This document shows positions 44,215 to 57,150 of a DNA stretch of 64,000 nt, in pieces. Numbering within the stretch: position 1 is the stretch's first letter; every line of letters starts with the position of its first letter. A program made the translations under genes and the position numbers. Below the pieces are notes generated by a model that saw only the letters and a program-made list of their open reading frames with translations, was not told the DNA's origin and made no database searches. Origin of the DNA: Methylobacterium persicinum (GTDB lineage Bacteria > Pseudomonadota > Alphaproteobacteria > Rhizobiales > Beijerinckiaceae); assembly GCF_022179525.1 (NCBI RefSeq), contig NZ_BPQX01000011.1:124001-188000 (forward strand), written 5' to 3'.

Positions 44215-45947
44215 ATGTCGACCCGTCTTGCCGCCGCCCCCGGGGCGGTGGCGCTGCTTGCCGCCGTCCTGGCGGGGCCCGCGCTCGCCCACGAGGGCAT
44301 GACCACGGCGCCGCGCCGCCGCCCGTCACCAAGACCATCGCGCCGCGCGGCGAGGCGCTGTCCGACGCCTTCGAGCTCGTCGCCATCCCGCGCGACGGCA
44401 CCCTGACGCTGTTCCTCGACCGCTTCCGGACGAACGAGCCGGTGCCCGGCGCGACCATCGAGGTCGAGACGCCGGAGGGGGCCAAGATCGCCGCGGCCAC
44501 GCCCGAGGGCGGCTACGCGCTGCCGGTGCCCTGGCTGGCGAAGCCCGGCCGGCACGAGCTCGTGGCGACCGTCACGGCCGGGGATGCGGTCGACGTGTTG
44601 ACCGTGGCGGTCACCGTGCCCGATCCCGCCGCGCAGGCAGCCGCAGCGGCCGCCAAGCCGACGCCGACGCAAGCGGCCTTTGGACGCGCCTCCGAGTTCG
44701 CCCACGGCCTCCGGGAGCGCCTGACGGCCAAGGACCCGACGCTGGTGGCGGCGGTCGCCGTCGCGTTCCTGCTCGGCATGCTCGTCACCGCGGTCGTTCG
44801 CGGGCGCCGAGGCGCCCCCGCCCTGGCGCTGCTCGCCATCGGCATCACCCTCATCCTCGGCACCGCCGCCTTCGCGCACGGCGACGAGGACCACGGCGAG
44901 CCGATGCGGGGGGCCGCCCTGATCGAGGCGCGGGCCCCCGGCTCGGCTGACCTCGCCCAGCGCCTGCCCGACGGCTCCGTGTTCGTGCCCAAGCCCACGC
45001 AACGGCTCCTCGTCCTGCGAACGACCATGACCGAGCAGGGCAGCTTCCACCGCTCGGTCGAGCTGCCGGGCCGCATCATCCCGGACCCGAACGCCAGCGG
45101 CGTGGTGCAGTCCTCGGTCGGTGGCCGGCTCGCGCCACCGCCCTCCGGCCTCTTCCCACGCCTCGGCACCAAGGTGCGCAGGGGCGACGTGCTCGCGACC
45201 GTGACGCCGCCGGTCCAGGCCGTCGACGTCTCCGACATGCGCCAGCGGCAGGGCGAGCTCGACCAGCAGGTCGCCATCGTCGAGCGCCGGGTCGAGCGCT
45301 ATAAAAAACTCGCCACCACCGGCGCCGTGGCCCAGACCCAGCTCGACGACGCGGTCGCGGAGCTGAACGGCCTGCACGACCGCCGCGCCGCCCTCGACAA
45401 GATCCGGCAGCAGCCCGAAACCTTGGTGGCGCCCGTCGACGGCGTGGTGGCGCAGGCCGCGGCCGTGGCCGGGCAGATGGCCGCGCCCGGCGCGATGGTG
45501 TTCCAGATCGTCGACCCGAACCGCCTCTGGGTCGAGGCCCTCAGCTTCGACGCGCTGACCGCGGCGCAGAACGCCACCGCCCGGCTCGCGGATGGCCGGA
45601 CCCTCAAGCTCGCCTACCAGGGCACGGGGCTCGCCGACCGCAACCAGGCTATCCCGGTGCAGTTCGCGGTCCTCGGCGACGCCGCCGGCCTGCGCGTCGG
45701 GCAGTTCGTCACGGTGCTGGCCGGGACCGAGACCGAGCAGGCCGGCCTGGCGCTGCCGCGCTCGGCCGTGGTGCGCACCGGCAACGGGCAGGACGTCGTC
45801 TACGAGCACACCACCGCCGAGCGCTTCGAGGCGCGGCCCGTGCGGGTCGAGCCGCTCGACGGCGCCCGCCTGCTGGTGGCCGAGGGGATCGGACCCGGCA
45901 AGCGGGTGGTGACCCAGGGCGCCGAGCTCCTCGACCAGGTCCGCTGA
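44215..45947 (+). pseudogene. RND efflux adaptor (CzcB-type) with 5' frameshift
   Basis: ATG 44215 starts a good signal peptide (LAAAPGAVALLAAVLAGPALA|HEG), but the frame changes at ~44298. Restoring one C in GAGGGC(C)ATGACCACGG would continue as EGHDHGAAPPPVTKTIAPRG and join the long frame carrying ALSDAFELVAIP. That frame has an N-terminal domain (DGTLTLFLDRF...), a TM pair region, HGDEDHGEP, and then the usual lipoyl/hairpin/beta-barrel modules to 45947. Translation could restart inside (ATG at 44442) but without export. It may be a real inactivation or a sequencing error. Confidence 0.75.
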
Positions 45948-45958
45948 GGAGGCCGGCC

Positions 45959-48900
45959 ATGTTCACCGTCCTCGTCAGCCAGTCGGTCCGCAACCGCCTG
46001 CTCGTCCTCGCGCTCGCCGCGGTGCTGGTGCTGTACGGCGCCTTCACCGCCACCAAGCTGCCGGTCGACGTCTTCCCGGACCTCAACAAGCCCACCGTCA
46101 CCGTCATGACCGAGGCGGAAGGGTACGCGCCTCAGGAGGTCGAGCAGCTCGTCACCTATCCCATCGAGACCCGGATGAACGGGTTGCCGGGTGTCACCCG
46201 CGTGCGCTCGGTCTCGGGGGTCGGGCTCTCGATCACCTACGTCGAGTTCGACTGGGGCACCGACATCTACCGCAATCGCCAGCAGGTTGCCGAGCGGCTG
46301 TCGCTGGTGCAGGACCAGCTGCCCCGCGGCGTGACCCCGGTCATGGGGCCGATCTCGTCCATCATGGGCCAGATCCTGCTGGTGGCGGTGACGGGCGAGA
46401 CCGCGACCCCGATGCAGGTGCGCGAGGTCGCCGACTTCACCATCCGGCCCCGGCTGCTGACCATCCCGGGCGTGGCGCAGGTCATCCCCATCGGGGGCGA
46501 GGTGCGCCAGTTCCGGGTCAGCCCAAACCCGGCGGCGATGCGCGCGCTCGGGGTGACGAACGCCCAGCTGGAGACGGCGCTCGCGCAGTTCGGCACCAAC
46601 GCCGGCGGCGGCTTCACCGACCAGAACGCCCGCGAGTACCTGATCCGGAACATCGGCCGGACCATGAGCCTCGACGACCTGCGCAACCTCGTGGTCGCCA
46701 CGGTCGCCGACGCCCCGGTCTACCTGCGCCAACTCGCCGAGGTGTCCTTCGCCGCGAAGGTGAAGCGGGGCGATGCCGGCTACATGGCCAAGCCCGCGGT
46801 CATCGTCTCGGTCGAGAAGCAGCCCGACGTCGACACGGTGCGGCTGACCCGCAGCATCGAGACCGCCCTGAAGGAACTCAACCCGACCCTGCCCGGCGGC
46901 ATCAAGGCCGACCAGGTCTTGTTCCGGCAGGCCGACTTCATCGAGACTTCGATCCGCAACGTCGAGCGCGTCCTCGTCGAGGCCGTGCTGGTGGTGGCCC
47001 TGGTGCTGTTCGCCTTCCTCTTGAACGTGCGCACCACCGCGATCTCGCTGCTGGCCATCCCGGTTTCGGTGCTGACGACCGCTCTGGTGTTCCACCTGTT
47101 CGGCCTGTCCATCAACACGATGACGCTCGGGGGGCTCGCCATCGCCATCGGCGAGCTCGTCGACGACGCGGTGGTCGACGTCGAGAACATCTACCGACGG
47201 CTCGGCGAGAATCGGAAGGCGGGCAACCCTAGGAGCACCTTCGAGGTGGTGGTCTCGGCCTCGAACGAGGTCCGCTCCGGCATCGTCTACGCGACGCTGA
47301 TCATCATCCTGGTCTTCGTGCCGCTGTTCGCGCTCTCAGGCATCGAGGGCCGGCTCTTCGCGCCCCTGGGGCAGGCCTACATCATCTCCATCCTGGCGAG
47401 CCTGCTCACCTCCATCACCCTGACGCCCGTGCTGGCGTCCTGGCTGCTGCCGGGGCTCCGGAACCTGGAGGAGCACGACAGCCGCTTGCTGAAGCTGCTC
47501 AAGCGCGGCAACGCCGCCCTGCTGCGGGTGGCTTTCCGGCATAAGGGCCTGCTGGTCGGCACCGTCGCGGCCGCGGTGGCCGCCGCCGGCATCGCCGCCT
47601 GGAACTTGCCGCGCGCCTTCCTGCCGCCGTTCAACGAGGGCTCGTTCACGGTCAGCATGACCTTCAACCCGGGCATCTCGCTCGCCGAGAGCAACCGGGT
47701 CGGGCTGATCGCGGAAAAACTGCTCCTGGAGATTCCGGGCGTGAAGGCGGTCGGCCGCCGGACCGGCCGGGCCGAGCTCGACGAACACGCCGAGGGGGTG
47801 CATTCCTCCGAGATCGACGTCGCCCTGGACGATGGGCTGAAGCGTCCGAAGCAGGCGCTCGTCGCCGACATCCGCGGGCGCCTCGGTGCCCTGCTGGTGG
47901 CGGTCAACGTCGGCCAGCCGATCTCGCACCGGCTCGACCACATGCTCTCGGGCGTCCGCGCTGAGATCGCGCTCAAGGTGTTCGGCGACGACCTCGACGC
48001 CCTGCGCCGGGTGGCGAACGGCCTGAGGGACCGCCTCGCCAAGATCCCGGGGCTCGCCGACCTGCAGGTCGAGCGGCAGGTCCGCATCCCGCAGCTGGAG
48101 GTGCGCGTCGACTACACCCGGGCGGCCCTCTACGGGGTCCAGCCCGCCGCGGTCGTCGAGCAGATCAGCCGCCTCTCGAACGGGCGGGTGGTCTCGACGG
48201 TCGTCGACGGCGTGCGCCGCTTCGACGTGGTGCTGCGCCTGTCGGAGAACCGGCGGACGACGGCTGGCCTCGGTGACCTGCTGCTGGAGACGCCCTCGGG
48301 CTGGGTGCCGGCGCGCCAGGTCGCGGACATCCGCGAGACGGACGGGCCGAACCAGATCCTGCGCGAGAACGCCCGCCGCCGCATCGTGGTCCAGGCCAAC
48401 ACCACGGCCGAGAGCGACATGGCCACGATCGTGGCGGCGATCCGCGAGGCGGTGGCCCAGGAGCCGATGCCGCCCGGCTTCTTCACCAGCCTGGAGGGCA
48501 CCTTCCAGGCGCAGGAGGAGGCGAGCCGGACCATCGCGGCGCTCTCCGGCCTGTCCTTGGCGCTGGTCTTCGCCATCCTCTACAGCCGCTACCGCTCGGC
48601 CGCGCTGGCGCTCATCATCATGGGCAACGTGCCGCTCGCCCTGATCGGCTCGGTGGCGGCCCTGTGGCTGGTCGGGCAGCCGCTCTCGGTCGCGTCGATG
48701 ATCGGCTTCATCACGCTGACCGGCATCGCGGCCCGCAACGGCATCCTCAAGATCAGCCACTACCTGAACCTGTCGCTGCACGAGGGCGTGCCGTTCGGGC
48801 CCGAACTCGTCGTGCGCGGCAGTCTGGAACGGCTGACCCCGGTGCTGATGACGGCGCTCTCGGCCGGCGTGGCGCTGTTGCCGCTGCTCTACGACGCGGC

Positions 48901-49108
48901 GAGCCCGGGCAAGGAGATCCTGCACCCGGTCGCGGTGACGATCTTCGGCGGCCTGATCAGCGCGACGTTGCTCGACACCTTCCTGACCCCCGTCCTGTTC
49001 CTGCGCTTCGGCCGCAGGCCGCTTGAGCGGCTGCGTGCGCTGCACGCCGAGGCGCCGGCCTACCCATCCCCGGACGGCGCGCCCCCGCGGCCGGCCGAGG
49101 CCTACTGA
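45959..49108 (+). CDS. Heavy-metal RND efflux pump, CzcA/CusA family
   Basis: 1049 residues, full length. [20 protein letters not shown] at the N-terminus, two periplasmic domains and 12 TMs. The TM4 signature [20 protein letters not shown] differs from both CzcA (DFGxxxDGAV) and CusA (AIGAMVDAAIVMIEN), so it belongs to a less characterised HME subclass. It is 11 bp after the adaptor frame. Surrounding copper-type genes suggest Cu/Ag but do not prove it. No outer-membrane partner is nearby. Confidence 0.92.
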   Translation: MFTVLVSQSVRNRLLVLALAAVLVLYGAFTATKLPVDVFPDLNKPTVTVMTEAEGYAPQEVEQLVTYPIETRMNGLPGVTRVRSVSGVGLSITYVEFDWGTDIYRNRQQVAERLSLVQDQLPRGVTPVMGPISSIMGQILLVAVTGETATPMQVREVADFTIRPRLLTIPGVAQVIPIGGEVRQFRVSPNPAAMRALGVTNAQLETALAQFGTNAGGGFTDQNAREYLIRNIGRTMSLDDLRNLVVATVADAPVYLRQLAEVSFAAKVKRGDAGYMAKPAVIVSVEKQPDVDTVRLTRSIETALKELNPTLPGGIKADQVLFRQADFIETSIRNVERVLVEAVLVVALVLFAFLLNVRTTAISLLAIPVSVLTTALVFHLFGLSINTMTLGGLAIAIGELVDDAVVDVENIYRRLGENRKAGNPRSTFEVVVSASNEVRSGIVYATLIIILVFVPLFALSGIEGRLFAPLGQAYIISILASLLTSITLTPVLASWLLPGLRNLEEHDSRLLKLLKRGNAALLRVAFRHKGLLVGTVAAAVAAAGIAAWNLPRAFLPPFNEGSFTVSMTFNPGISLAESNRVGLIAEKLLLEIPGVKAVGRRTGRAELDEHAEGVHSSEIDVALDDGLKRPKQALVADIRGRLGALLVAVNVGQPISHRLDHMLSGVRAEIALKVFGDDLDALRRVANGLRDRLAKIPGLADLQVERQVRIPQLEVRVDYTRAALYGVQPAAVVEQISRLSNGRVVSTVVDGVRRFDVVLRLSENRRTTAGLGDLLLETPSGWVPARQVADIRETDGPNQILRENARRRIVVQANTTAESDMATIVAAIREAVAQEPMPPGFFTSLEGTFQAQEEASRTIAALSGLSLALVFAILYSRYRSAALALIIMGNVPLALIGSVAALWLVGQPLSVASMIGFITLTGIAARNGILKISHYLNLSLHEGVPFGPELVVRGSLERLTPVLMTALSAGVALLPLLYDAASPGKEILHPVAVTIFGGLISATLLDTFLTPVLFLRFGRRPLERLRALHAEAPAYPSPDGAPPRPAEAY

Positions 49109-49130
49109 CCCCGCAACCGAGGAGTTCCCC

Positions 49131-49496
49131 ATGATCCTTTCGAGAGTGACCCTGGCCGCCGGCCTGCTCGCCGCGACCGCCGCCTACGCCCACGAGACCA
49201 CCGGCCAGCACGGCGGCCGGGTGGCGGACGCGGGCAAGTTCCACGTCGAGCTCGTCACCAAAGGCGAGACCGTCGACGTGTTCCTGTTGGACGAGGGCCA
49301 GAAGCCGGTCCCGACCTCCGGCTTCAAGGGCACGGCCATCCTCGTCGTCGGCGGCAAGCCGACCCGCGTCCCCCTGGAGCCCGCCGACGGCAACCGCCTG
49401 TCCGGCAGGGCCGCGGTCGCCCTCGGCGAAAGCCCCAAGGGGGCCGTGCAACTCACTGGTCCCGACGGCGCGACCGCCAGCGGCAAGTTCAACTGA
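49131..49496 (+). CDS. Small exported protein
   Basis: 121 residues: signal peptide (TLAAGLLAATAAYA|HET) and a beta-rich domain: GGRVADAGKFHVELVTKGET, VDVFLLDEGQKPVPTSG, ILVVGGKPTRVPLEP, GAVQLTGPDG. This type of protein is common directly after RND metal pumps. GAGG precedes the ATG. Role unknown; possibly a periplasmic accessory of the pump. Confidence 0.75.
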   Translation: MILSRVTLAAGLLAATAAYAHETTGQHGGRVADAGKFHVELVTKGETVDVFLLDEGQKPVPTSGFKGTAILVVGGKPTRVPLEPADGNRLSGRAAVALGESPKGAVQLTGPDGATASGKFN

Positions 49497-49521
49497 CCCC
49501 TCGCACCAGGAAGCCTCCTCG

Positions 49522-49920
49522 ATGAAGACCCTGACCTCGACCCTCGCCGCCGGAGCCCTGGCCCTCGGCCTCTCGGGCATCGCCTTAGCGCACGAGGCCC
49601 ACGACCATGCCAGCCATGGCGGTCACGACCACGCCGCCATGGCTGCCGCGGACAAAGCGGACACGCCGGCCACGAAGGCGTTCCGGGACGTCGATGCCGA
49701 GATGCACCGGAACATGGACATCCGCTACTCGAACGACGTCGACGTCGATTTCGTGCGCGGCATGATTCCCCACCACAAGGGCGCCGTCGGGATGGCCAAG
49801 GTCGCCCTCCAGCATTCCAAGGACCCCGAGATCCGGAAGCTGGCTGAGGAGATCATCAAGGCTCAGGACGTTGAGATCGCCCAGATGGAGGCCTTCCTCA
49901 GGAAGCGCGGCACCAACTGA
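49522..49920 (+). CDS. DUF305 family periplasmic protein
   Basis: 132 residues: signal peptide, a His-rich linker (HEAHDHASHGGHDHAAM) and a DUF305 helical bundle with VRGMIPHHKGAVGMAKVAL and AEEIIKAQDVEIAQMEAFL. DUF305 proteins accompany copper and silver resistance genes. It is 25 bp after the preceding gene and probably in the RND operon. Confidence 0.9.
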   Translation: MKTLTSTLAAGALALGLSGIALAHEAHDHASHGGHDHAAMAAADKADTPATKAFRDVDAEMHRNMDIRYSNDVDVDFVRGMIPHHKGAVGMAKVALQHSKDPEIRKLAEEIIKAQDVEIAQMEAFLRKRGTN

Positions 49921-50099
49921 GCGGTCGCGTCCGCGCGCAGGCGGCCCTCCCGAATACGTGATGCTTCAGAGTATTTATTTCAGAACGCATCTGTATCCCG
50001 TGAGTTCTATATTAGGGTAATGACGGTCTGACTTATCTGATACTGAGTCAGCATTCCAGTCGTGCCGCAAACCTTGCGATGGATAGACGGAGAACCTGA

Positions 50100-50432
50100 A
50101 TGCACCAGATGTCGAGCGAGATGCAGTCCTGCATCGACGAGTGCCTACGCTGCTACCAGACCTGCCTCAGCATGGCCTCGAACCACTGCCTCCCGGCCGG
50201 CGGCAAGCACGTCGAGCCCGAACACTTCCGGCTGATGCTCGCCTGCGCCGAAATCTGCCGGACCTCGGCGCACTTCATGCTGTTGGGGACCGCACACCAC
50301 AAGCATACCTGCGCCGAGTGCGCCGACGTCTGCGAGGACTGCGCCCGCAGCTGCGAGCAGGTCGGCGACATGCAGCAATGCGTCGAGCAGTGCCGCCGCT
50401 GCGCCGAGAGCTGCCGGAAGATGGCCGCCTGA
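50100..50432 (+). CDS. Csp-like four-helix copper-storage protein
   Basis: 110 residues with 16 cysteines in CxxxC and CxxC steps along four helices (SCIDECLRCYQTC, CAEIC, CAECADVCEDCARSC, QCVEQCRRCAESC). No signal peptide, so it is the cytosolic Csp3/DUF326 type that stores Cu(I) in its core. The 179 bases before it are AT-rich compared with the window (e.g. AGTATTTATTT) and probably hold its promoter. Confidence 0.9.
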   Translation: MHQMSSEMQSCIDECLRCYQTCLSMASNHCLPAGGKHVEPEHFRLMLACAEICRTSAHFMLLGTAHHKHTCAECADVCEDCARSCEQVGDMQQCVEQCRRCAESCRKMAA

Positions 50433-50487
50433 TGGATCCGGGGCGGCCGACCGGGCCGCTCCTCACCCCCAACGAGAGAAGGCAATC

Positions 50488-50967
50488 ATGCTTGTTCGTA
50501 CCCTGATTCTCGCCGCGGCCCTGGCGCTCCCGGGCGCCGGGATGGCTCTCGCGGCCGACCACGACCATGGCTCGATGCAGTCCGCCGTGAAGCTGCCGGA
50601 GGCCTGCAAGGCGGCCACCGCCGGCAAGGACGCCATGATGAAGGACATGCAGGGGCACATGTCCCAGGCCATGCAGGGCATGGGCGGCCAGATGACCGAG
50701 ACCCAGAAGGGTCTCCAGCAGGCCATGATGTCGATGAACGGCCCGATGATGCAGGGGATGATGGCGGGCGACCCCGACGTCGCCTGGATCTGCGCGATGA
50801 TCCCGCACCACCAAGGCGCCATCGACATGGCCCGCGCCGGGCTGAAGGGCGCCGACAACGCCGAGAGCAAGCGCCTCGCCGAAAAGACAATCGAGGAGCA
50901 GGAGAAGAGCATCAAGGAGCTCGTCGCCTGGCTCGACAAGAACGCCAAGACGGAAGGCAACCAGTAA
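50488..50967 (+). CDS. DUF305 family protein, Met-rich
   Basis: 159 residues: signal peptide ([17 protein letters not shown]), DHDHGSM, a Met-rich stretch ([31 protein letters not shown]) and [18 protein letters not shown], the DUF305 signature. Methionine and histidine clusters suit periplasmic Cu(I)/Ag(I). It lies between the Csp gene and copA; GAGAAGG precedes its start. Confidence 0.9.
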   Translation: MLVRTLILAAALALPGAGMALAADHDHGSMQSAVKLPEACKAATAGKDAMMKDMQGHMSQAMQGMGGQMTETQKGLQQAMMSMNGPMMQGMMAGDPDVAWICAMIPHHQGAIDMARAGLKGADNAESKRLAEKTIEEQEKSIKELVAWLDKNAKTEGNQ

Positions 50968-51034
50968 GCCGCCGGCTGTCGTCGGGTCGCTTGCGGCCCG
51001 GCGGCGCCCGCTCGGCCATGCGGAAGGAGCGGTC

Positions 51035-53455
<2,421 letters not shown>

Positions 53456-53476
53456 AGCGTCCCACCTCGGAGCCCC

Positions 53477-54065
53477 TTGTTCGCGCCCGTCGTCCACGAC
53501 CTGATCCACCGGGTCACCGGCCTGGATCAGCCCCACGGCCCTGGGTGGATTGAGCTCGTCTCGGTCCTCGTTCTCGTCGTGGCGCCGGCCTGGACGGGAA
53601 GGCTGGCGCTCCGCCTCGGCTGGCGCTGGCTGCGCGGACGGCAGCGCCGTCGCGGCGCCGGAAGCCCGGAGCGGCGGAGCCTTGAGCGCGACGTCCCGCG
53701 GGCGACGCTGCGCTTCCAGCTGCGCCTCGTGCTGCTCTCGCTGCTGACGCTTCCGGCGGCGTGGCTTCGTCCAGGGCCGCCTCTCGCTCGACGCCCTGGT
53801 CGCGGCGCTGGCAGCCTTCAAGGAGATCGCGCCGGCCCTGCGCGAGCTGTTCGGCTTCGCGCAAGGCTGGTCCGACGCGAGAGCGCGGTTCGAGGAGATC
53901 ACGAGGTCGCTGCAAGCACTTGAGTTGGCCGTGGGGCTGCGCGGCCTTGAGGTGAAGCTGGAAGCTCGCCACAGCGCGGCCGGACCCGCGTCGATCATCC
54001 ACGCCATGTCGCGGCAGCTATCCGCTGTCGGGGTTCGCGGCGTCCTCCCGAAGTTCCGCAATTGA
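53477..54065 (+). pseudogene. Remnant of an ABC transporter (internal deletion)
   Basis: The first frame (TTG 53477) has a TM (WIELVSVLVLVVAPAW) and RATLRFQLRLVLLSLLTLPA, like the start of an ABC exporter membrane domain. Near 53757 the sense moves to another frame: FVQGRLSLDALVAALAAFKE, IAPALRELFGFAQGWSDARA, as in a later transmembrane segment ('GrLSLGALVAvlaAykd...'). The loops between and the whole ATPase domain are missing. The end is a stop at 54063-54065. Confidence 0.55.
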
Positions 54066-54450
54066 AGACCAGGCGCCGGTTCGTTCGTGCGCGCCTTCCA
54101 TCGATGTTCGGCCGTTATATGGCATCCCGGACGCTCGCATTGCGTGCTCGCTCATACACTGCTCAGGCTTGAGTGAGTTGTCCGGACGATCGTTGTGTTC
54201 GGGATCTCGATGCGCGCCGCGGTGGAACATTGCATCATCGTCGGCGAGGTGAGGTGATGAGACAAGGCGCGGCTGTGCTGGCAGCGGAGGATGCGGGCCC
54301 TCACCGTCGCGCCAGGGCCGCCGTCCGGGCGATGGCCACGGTCGCCCCCCCCCCCCCCGCCGTGGCGTGCTGCGGGTTCGCGGCCAAGGGCCGTTCGAGA
54401 GACGGGAGCTGATGCCCCTTGCGTCGCCTGCGGAGCCAGCCGCACGTCCC
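54066..54450. other. Gene-poor stretch with a C14 run
   Basis: No supported gene. The main feature is an uninterrupted run of 14 C at 54345-54358, the longest homopolymer I noticed. Short frames either side are compositional. Confidence 0.4.
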
Positions 54451-54870
54451 TCAGGCGGGGTCGACCATCGGCGAGAGGGCCTCGATGATGCGGCAGTCCG
54501 CGACCGACCCGCAGCCGCACTGGCCGATGACCTCGCGCAGTTCCGCGGCGAGCCGGGCCAGGTCGGCCAGCTTGCGCTCCACGTCGGCGAGGTGGGCGCG
54601 GGCGATGATGTCGACCTCGGTGCACGAGCGCTCCCGGTCGTCGGAGAGCGCCAACAAGTCCCGGATCTGCTCCACCGTGAACCCGAGGGTGCGGCTCCGC
54701 CGGATGAAGCTCAGCCGGCGCAGGTGCTCGGGCCCGTAGAGCCGGTAGTTCCCGCTCGACCGCGCCGGCGGGGGCAGCAACCCGACCTTCTCGTACCACC
54801 GCACCGTCTCGACGCGGGTCTGCGTTGCCTCCGCGAGCCTGCCGATGGTCATGGACGCGGTTTTGCTCAC
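54451..54870 (-). CDS. MerR-family regulator, CadR/ZntR-like
   Basis: 139 residues: HTH (MTIGRLAEATQTRVETVRWYEK), dimer helix and ligands C83 (RSCTEV), C118/C120 (GQCGCG) and C126 (ADCRII). The first-to-second gap is 35, and an adjacent Cys pair region recalls ZntR; Zn/Cd/Pb are the likely inducers. It is divergent from the zntA-like ATPase gene, with a single MerR-type promoter between. Confidence 0.88.
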   Translation of the reverse strand: MSKTASMTIGRLAEATQTRVETVRWYEKVGLLPPPARSSGNYRLYGPEHLRRLSFIRRSRTLGFTVEQIRDLLALSDDRERSCTEVDIIARAHLADVERKLADLARLAAELREVIGQCGCGSVADCRIIEALSPMVDPA

Positions 54871-54873
54871 GGC

Positions 54874-54904
54874 TTGACCCTGCAGTGACTACAGGGTGCA
54901 TGTA
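54874..54904 (+). promoter_or_regulatory. MerR-type promoter of the zntA operon
   Basis: TTGACC, 19 bases, CATGTA, with the dyad ACCCTG-CAGTGACTA-CAGGGT (54877-54897). Orientation drives the ATPase gene at 54952; the divergent regulator starts 4 bases from the -35. Confidence 0.85.
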
Positions 54905-54951
54905 GGCACCCGTCCCGGTCCGGTCCAGGGCTCGGACGAACGGAGCGCAGC

Positions 54952-57150
54952 ATGAACCAGGCCGCCCCCGCGGACACCCTGTCCCCGTCCGCCCCCGGCG
55001 CGCAGGCCCTGCGCTACAGGGTCAGGGGCATGGACTGCCCGACCTGCGCCGGGAAGATCGAGACCGCCGTCTCCCGGCTGCCGGGCGTCGCGGACGTGCG
55101 CGTGAACTACGGCAGCCAAATCCTCGACCTCGCGCTCGACGAGGCCGCGACGCCGAGGACCGACTTGGAGGGGCGCATCGAGCGCCTGGGCTACGGCGTC
55201 GCGCCGCTCCCCACGGCCGCGGACCTGGCCAGGGCGCAAGCCTCGGGCGGCGCCCCGCCCGCCGAGAGCGCGGAAGAGCCCGAGCCGCCGCTCTGGCGGA
55301 GCCGGAAGGCGCTGCTGGGCATCCTCATCGGCGCCCTGTTCGCCGCCGGCTTCCTCGTCGAGCGGATCGCGCCGGGCCTGGCGGGCGAGTACGCCTACTG
55401 GCCGGGCGCGCTCGTCGGGCTCGCCTATTACGGCCGCCGGGCGGTCCTGGCGGCGTTCGCCGGCACGCCCTTCTCCATCGAGATGCTGATGTCGGTCGCG
55501 ACCGCGGGGGCGCTCGCCATCCACGCCGCCGAGGAGGCCGCCATCGTCGTGCTGCTCTTCACGGTCGGCGAGATGCTGGAGGTCGTGGCGGCGGGCCGGG
55601 CGCGCGCCGGGATCAAGGCGCTCGCCGCCCTGGTGCCGAAGACCGCCCGCCTCGTCGACGGGCCCGACGGCGCCATCCGCGAGGTGCCCGCGGCGTCGCT
55701 GGCCATCGGGCAGGTCGTCGTCGTGAGGCCGGGCGACCGCGTGCCCGCCGACGGCGTGATCACCGACGGCGCGTCGAGCCTCGACGAGTCCCCCATCACC
55801 GGCGAGTCGGTCCCGAAGCCCAAGGAGGTCGGCGACCCGGTCTTCGCGGGCAGCGTCAACGCCGACGGCGCGCTGCAGGTCCGGGTCACCAAGACGGCGG
55901 CCGACAACACGGTCGCCCGCATCCTGCACCTCGTCGAGGAGGCGCAGGCCTCGAAGTCGCCCACGGCGCGCTTCATCGACCGGTTCAGCGCGGTCTACAC
56001 GCCCATCGCCTTCGCGTTCGCCGCCGCGGTCGCAATCGTGCCGCCGCTGCTGCTCGGCGCCGACTGGGGCACCTGGGTCTATCGGGGCCTGGCGCTCCTC
56101 CTGATCGCCTGCCCCTGCGCGCTGGTGCTCTCGACCCCGGCCGCCATCGCGTCCGGGCTGGCCGCCGGAGCGCGGCGCGGGCTGCTCGTGAAGGGGGGCG
56201 CCGCGCTGGAGGTCATCGGGCGGGTGCGCACGGTCGCGTTCGACAAGACCGGGACGCTGACGGCGGGGCGGCCGCGGGTCACCGACATCCTGGCCCTCGC
56301 CCCGGACGCGTCGGAGCGGTCGCTTCTCGGGTTGGCCGCCGCGGTCGAGAGCGGAAGCAGCCACCCCATCGCCCGGGCCATCCTCGACCGGGCGAACACG
56401 GACGGGGTGCCGCTGCGGCCGACGCGGGACGCCCGCGCCATCCCCGGCAGGGCGGTGCAGGCCACGGTGATGGGCCAGACGGTGCTCGTCGCCTCCCCGC
56501 GCCACGCCGCCGAGAGCGCGCGGCTCGGCCCCGAGGCGGACCGCGCCGTCGCGGAGCTGGAGGCCGGCGGCAAGACGGTGGTCATCGTCGTCCGCGGCGC
56601 CGAGGCCCTGGGCGCCATCGCGGTCCGGGACGAGCCCCGCGCCGACGCGGCCGCCGGCATCGCGGCCCTGCGGAAGCTCGGCGTGCACAGCGTGATGCTG
56701 ACCGGCGACAACCGCCGCACGGGCGGGGCGGTCGCGTCCGAGCTCGGCCTCGACGTGAAGGCCGAGCTCCTGCCCCAGGACAAGCTCGCCGAGATCGCGG
56801 CCCTGAAGGAGAGGGGCCCGGTCGCCATGGTCGGCGACGGCATCAACGACGCCCCGGCCTTGGCCGCCGCCAGCGTCGGCATCGCGATGGGCGGCGGCAC
56901 CGACGCGGCCCTGGAGACGGCGGACGCGGCGGTGCTGAACGACCGCGTCGGCGACGTGGCCGCGCTGGTCTCGCTGTCCCGGGCGACCCTGGGCAACATC
57001 CGCCAGAACGTCGCCATCGCGCTCGGCCTGAAGGCGGTGTTCCTGGTGACGACCATCGCCGGCATCACCGGCCTCTGGCCCGCCATCCTGGCCGACACCG
57101 GCGCGACCGTCCTGGTGACGGCCAACGCGCTGCGTCTTCTGAGGGCCTGA
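54952..57150 (+). CDS. zntA: Zn/Cd/Pb-exporting P-type ATPase
   Basis: 732 residues: an N-terminal HMA (RGMDCPTCAGKIET, C29/C32), TGES (~283), the metal helix LLIACPCALVLSTPAA (CPC 387-389), DKTGTLT (431-) and GDGINDAPAL. The CPCxLxxSTP form rather than [10 protein letters not shown] fits the P1B-2 (Zn/Cd/Pb) class. It is controlled by the divergent CadR/ZntR-like regulator and overlaps lspA by one base. Confidence 0.94.
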   Translation: MNQAAPADTLSPSAPGAQALRYRVRGMDCPTCAGKIETAVSRLPGVADVRVNYGSQILDLALDEAATPRTDLEGRIERLGYGVAPLPTAADLARAQASGGAPPAESAEEPEPPLWRSRKALLGILIGALFAAGFLVERIAPGLAGEYAYWPGALVGLAYYGRRAVLAAFAGTPFSIEMLMSVATAGALAIHAAEEAAIVVLLFTVGEMLEVVAAGRARAGIKALAALVPKTARLVDGPDGAIREVPAASLAIGQVVVVRPGDRVPADGVITDGASSLDESPITGESVPKPKEVGDPVFAGSVNADGALQVRVTKTAADNTVARILHLVEEAQASKSPTARFIDRFSAVYTPIAFAFAAAVAIVPPLLLGADWGTWVYRGLALLLIACPCALVLSTPAAIASGLAAGARRGLLVKGGAALEVIGRVRTVAFDKTGTLTAGRPRVTDILALAPDASERSLLGLAAAVESGSSHPIARAILDRANTDGVPLRPTRDARAIPGRAVQATVMGQTVLVASPRHAAESARLGPEADRAVAELEAGGKTVVIVVRGAEALGAIAVRDEPRADAAAGIAALRKLGVHSVMLTGDNRRTGGAVASELGLDVKAELLPQDKLAEIAALKERGPVAMVGDGINDAPALAAASVGIAMGGGTDAALETADAAVLNDRVGDVAALVSLSRATLGNIRQNVAIALGLKAVFLVTTIAGITGLWPAILADTGATVLVTANALRLLRA

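Noticed and set aside
47336-49132. 598-codon antisense frame over the second RND pump
   Set aside because: Shadow of the pump gene; Gln/Arg/Gly-rich without recognisable domains.
54257-54412. Short plus frame containing the C14 run
   Set aside because: The frame depends on the homopolymer length and has no protein-like content.
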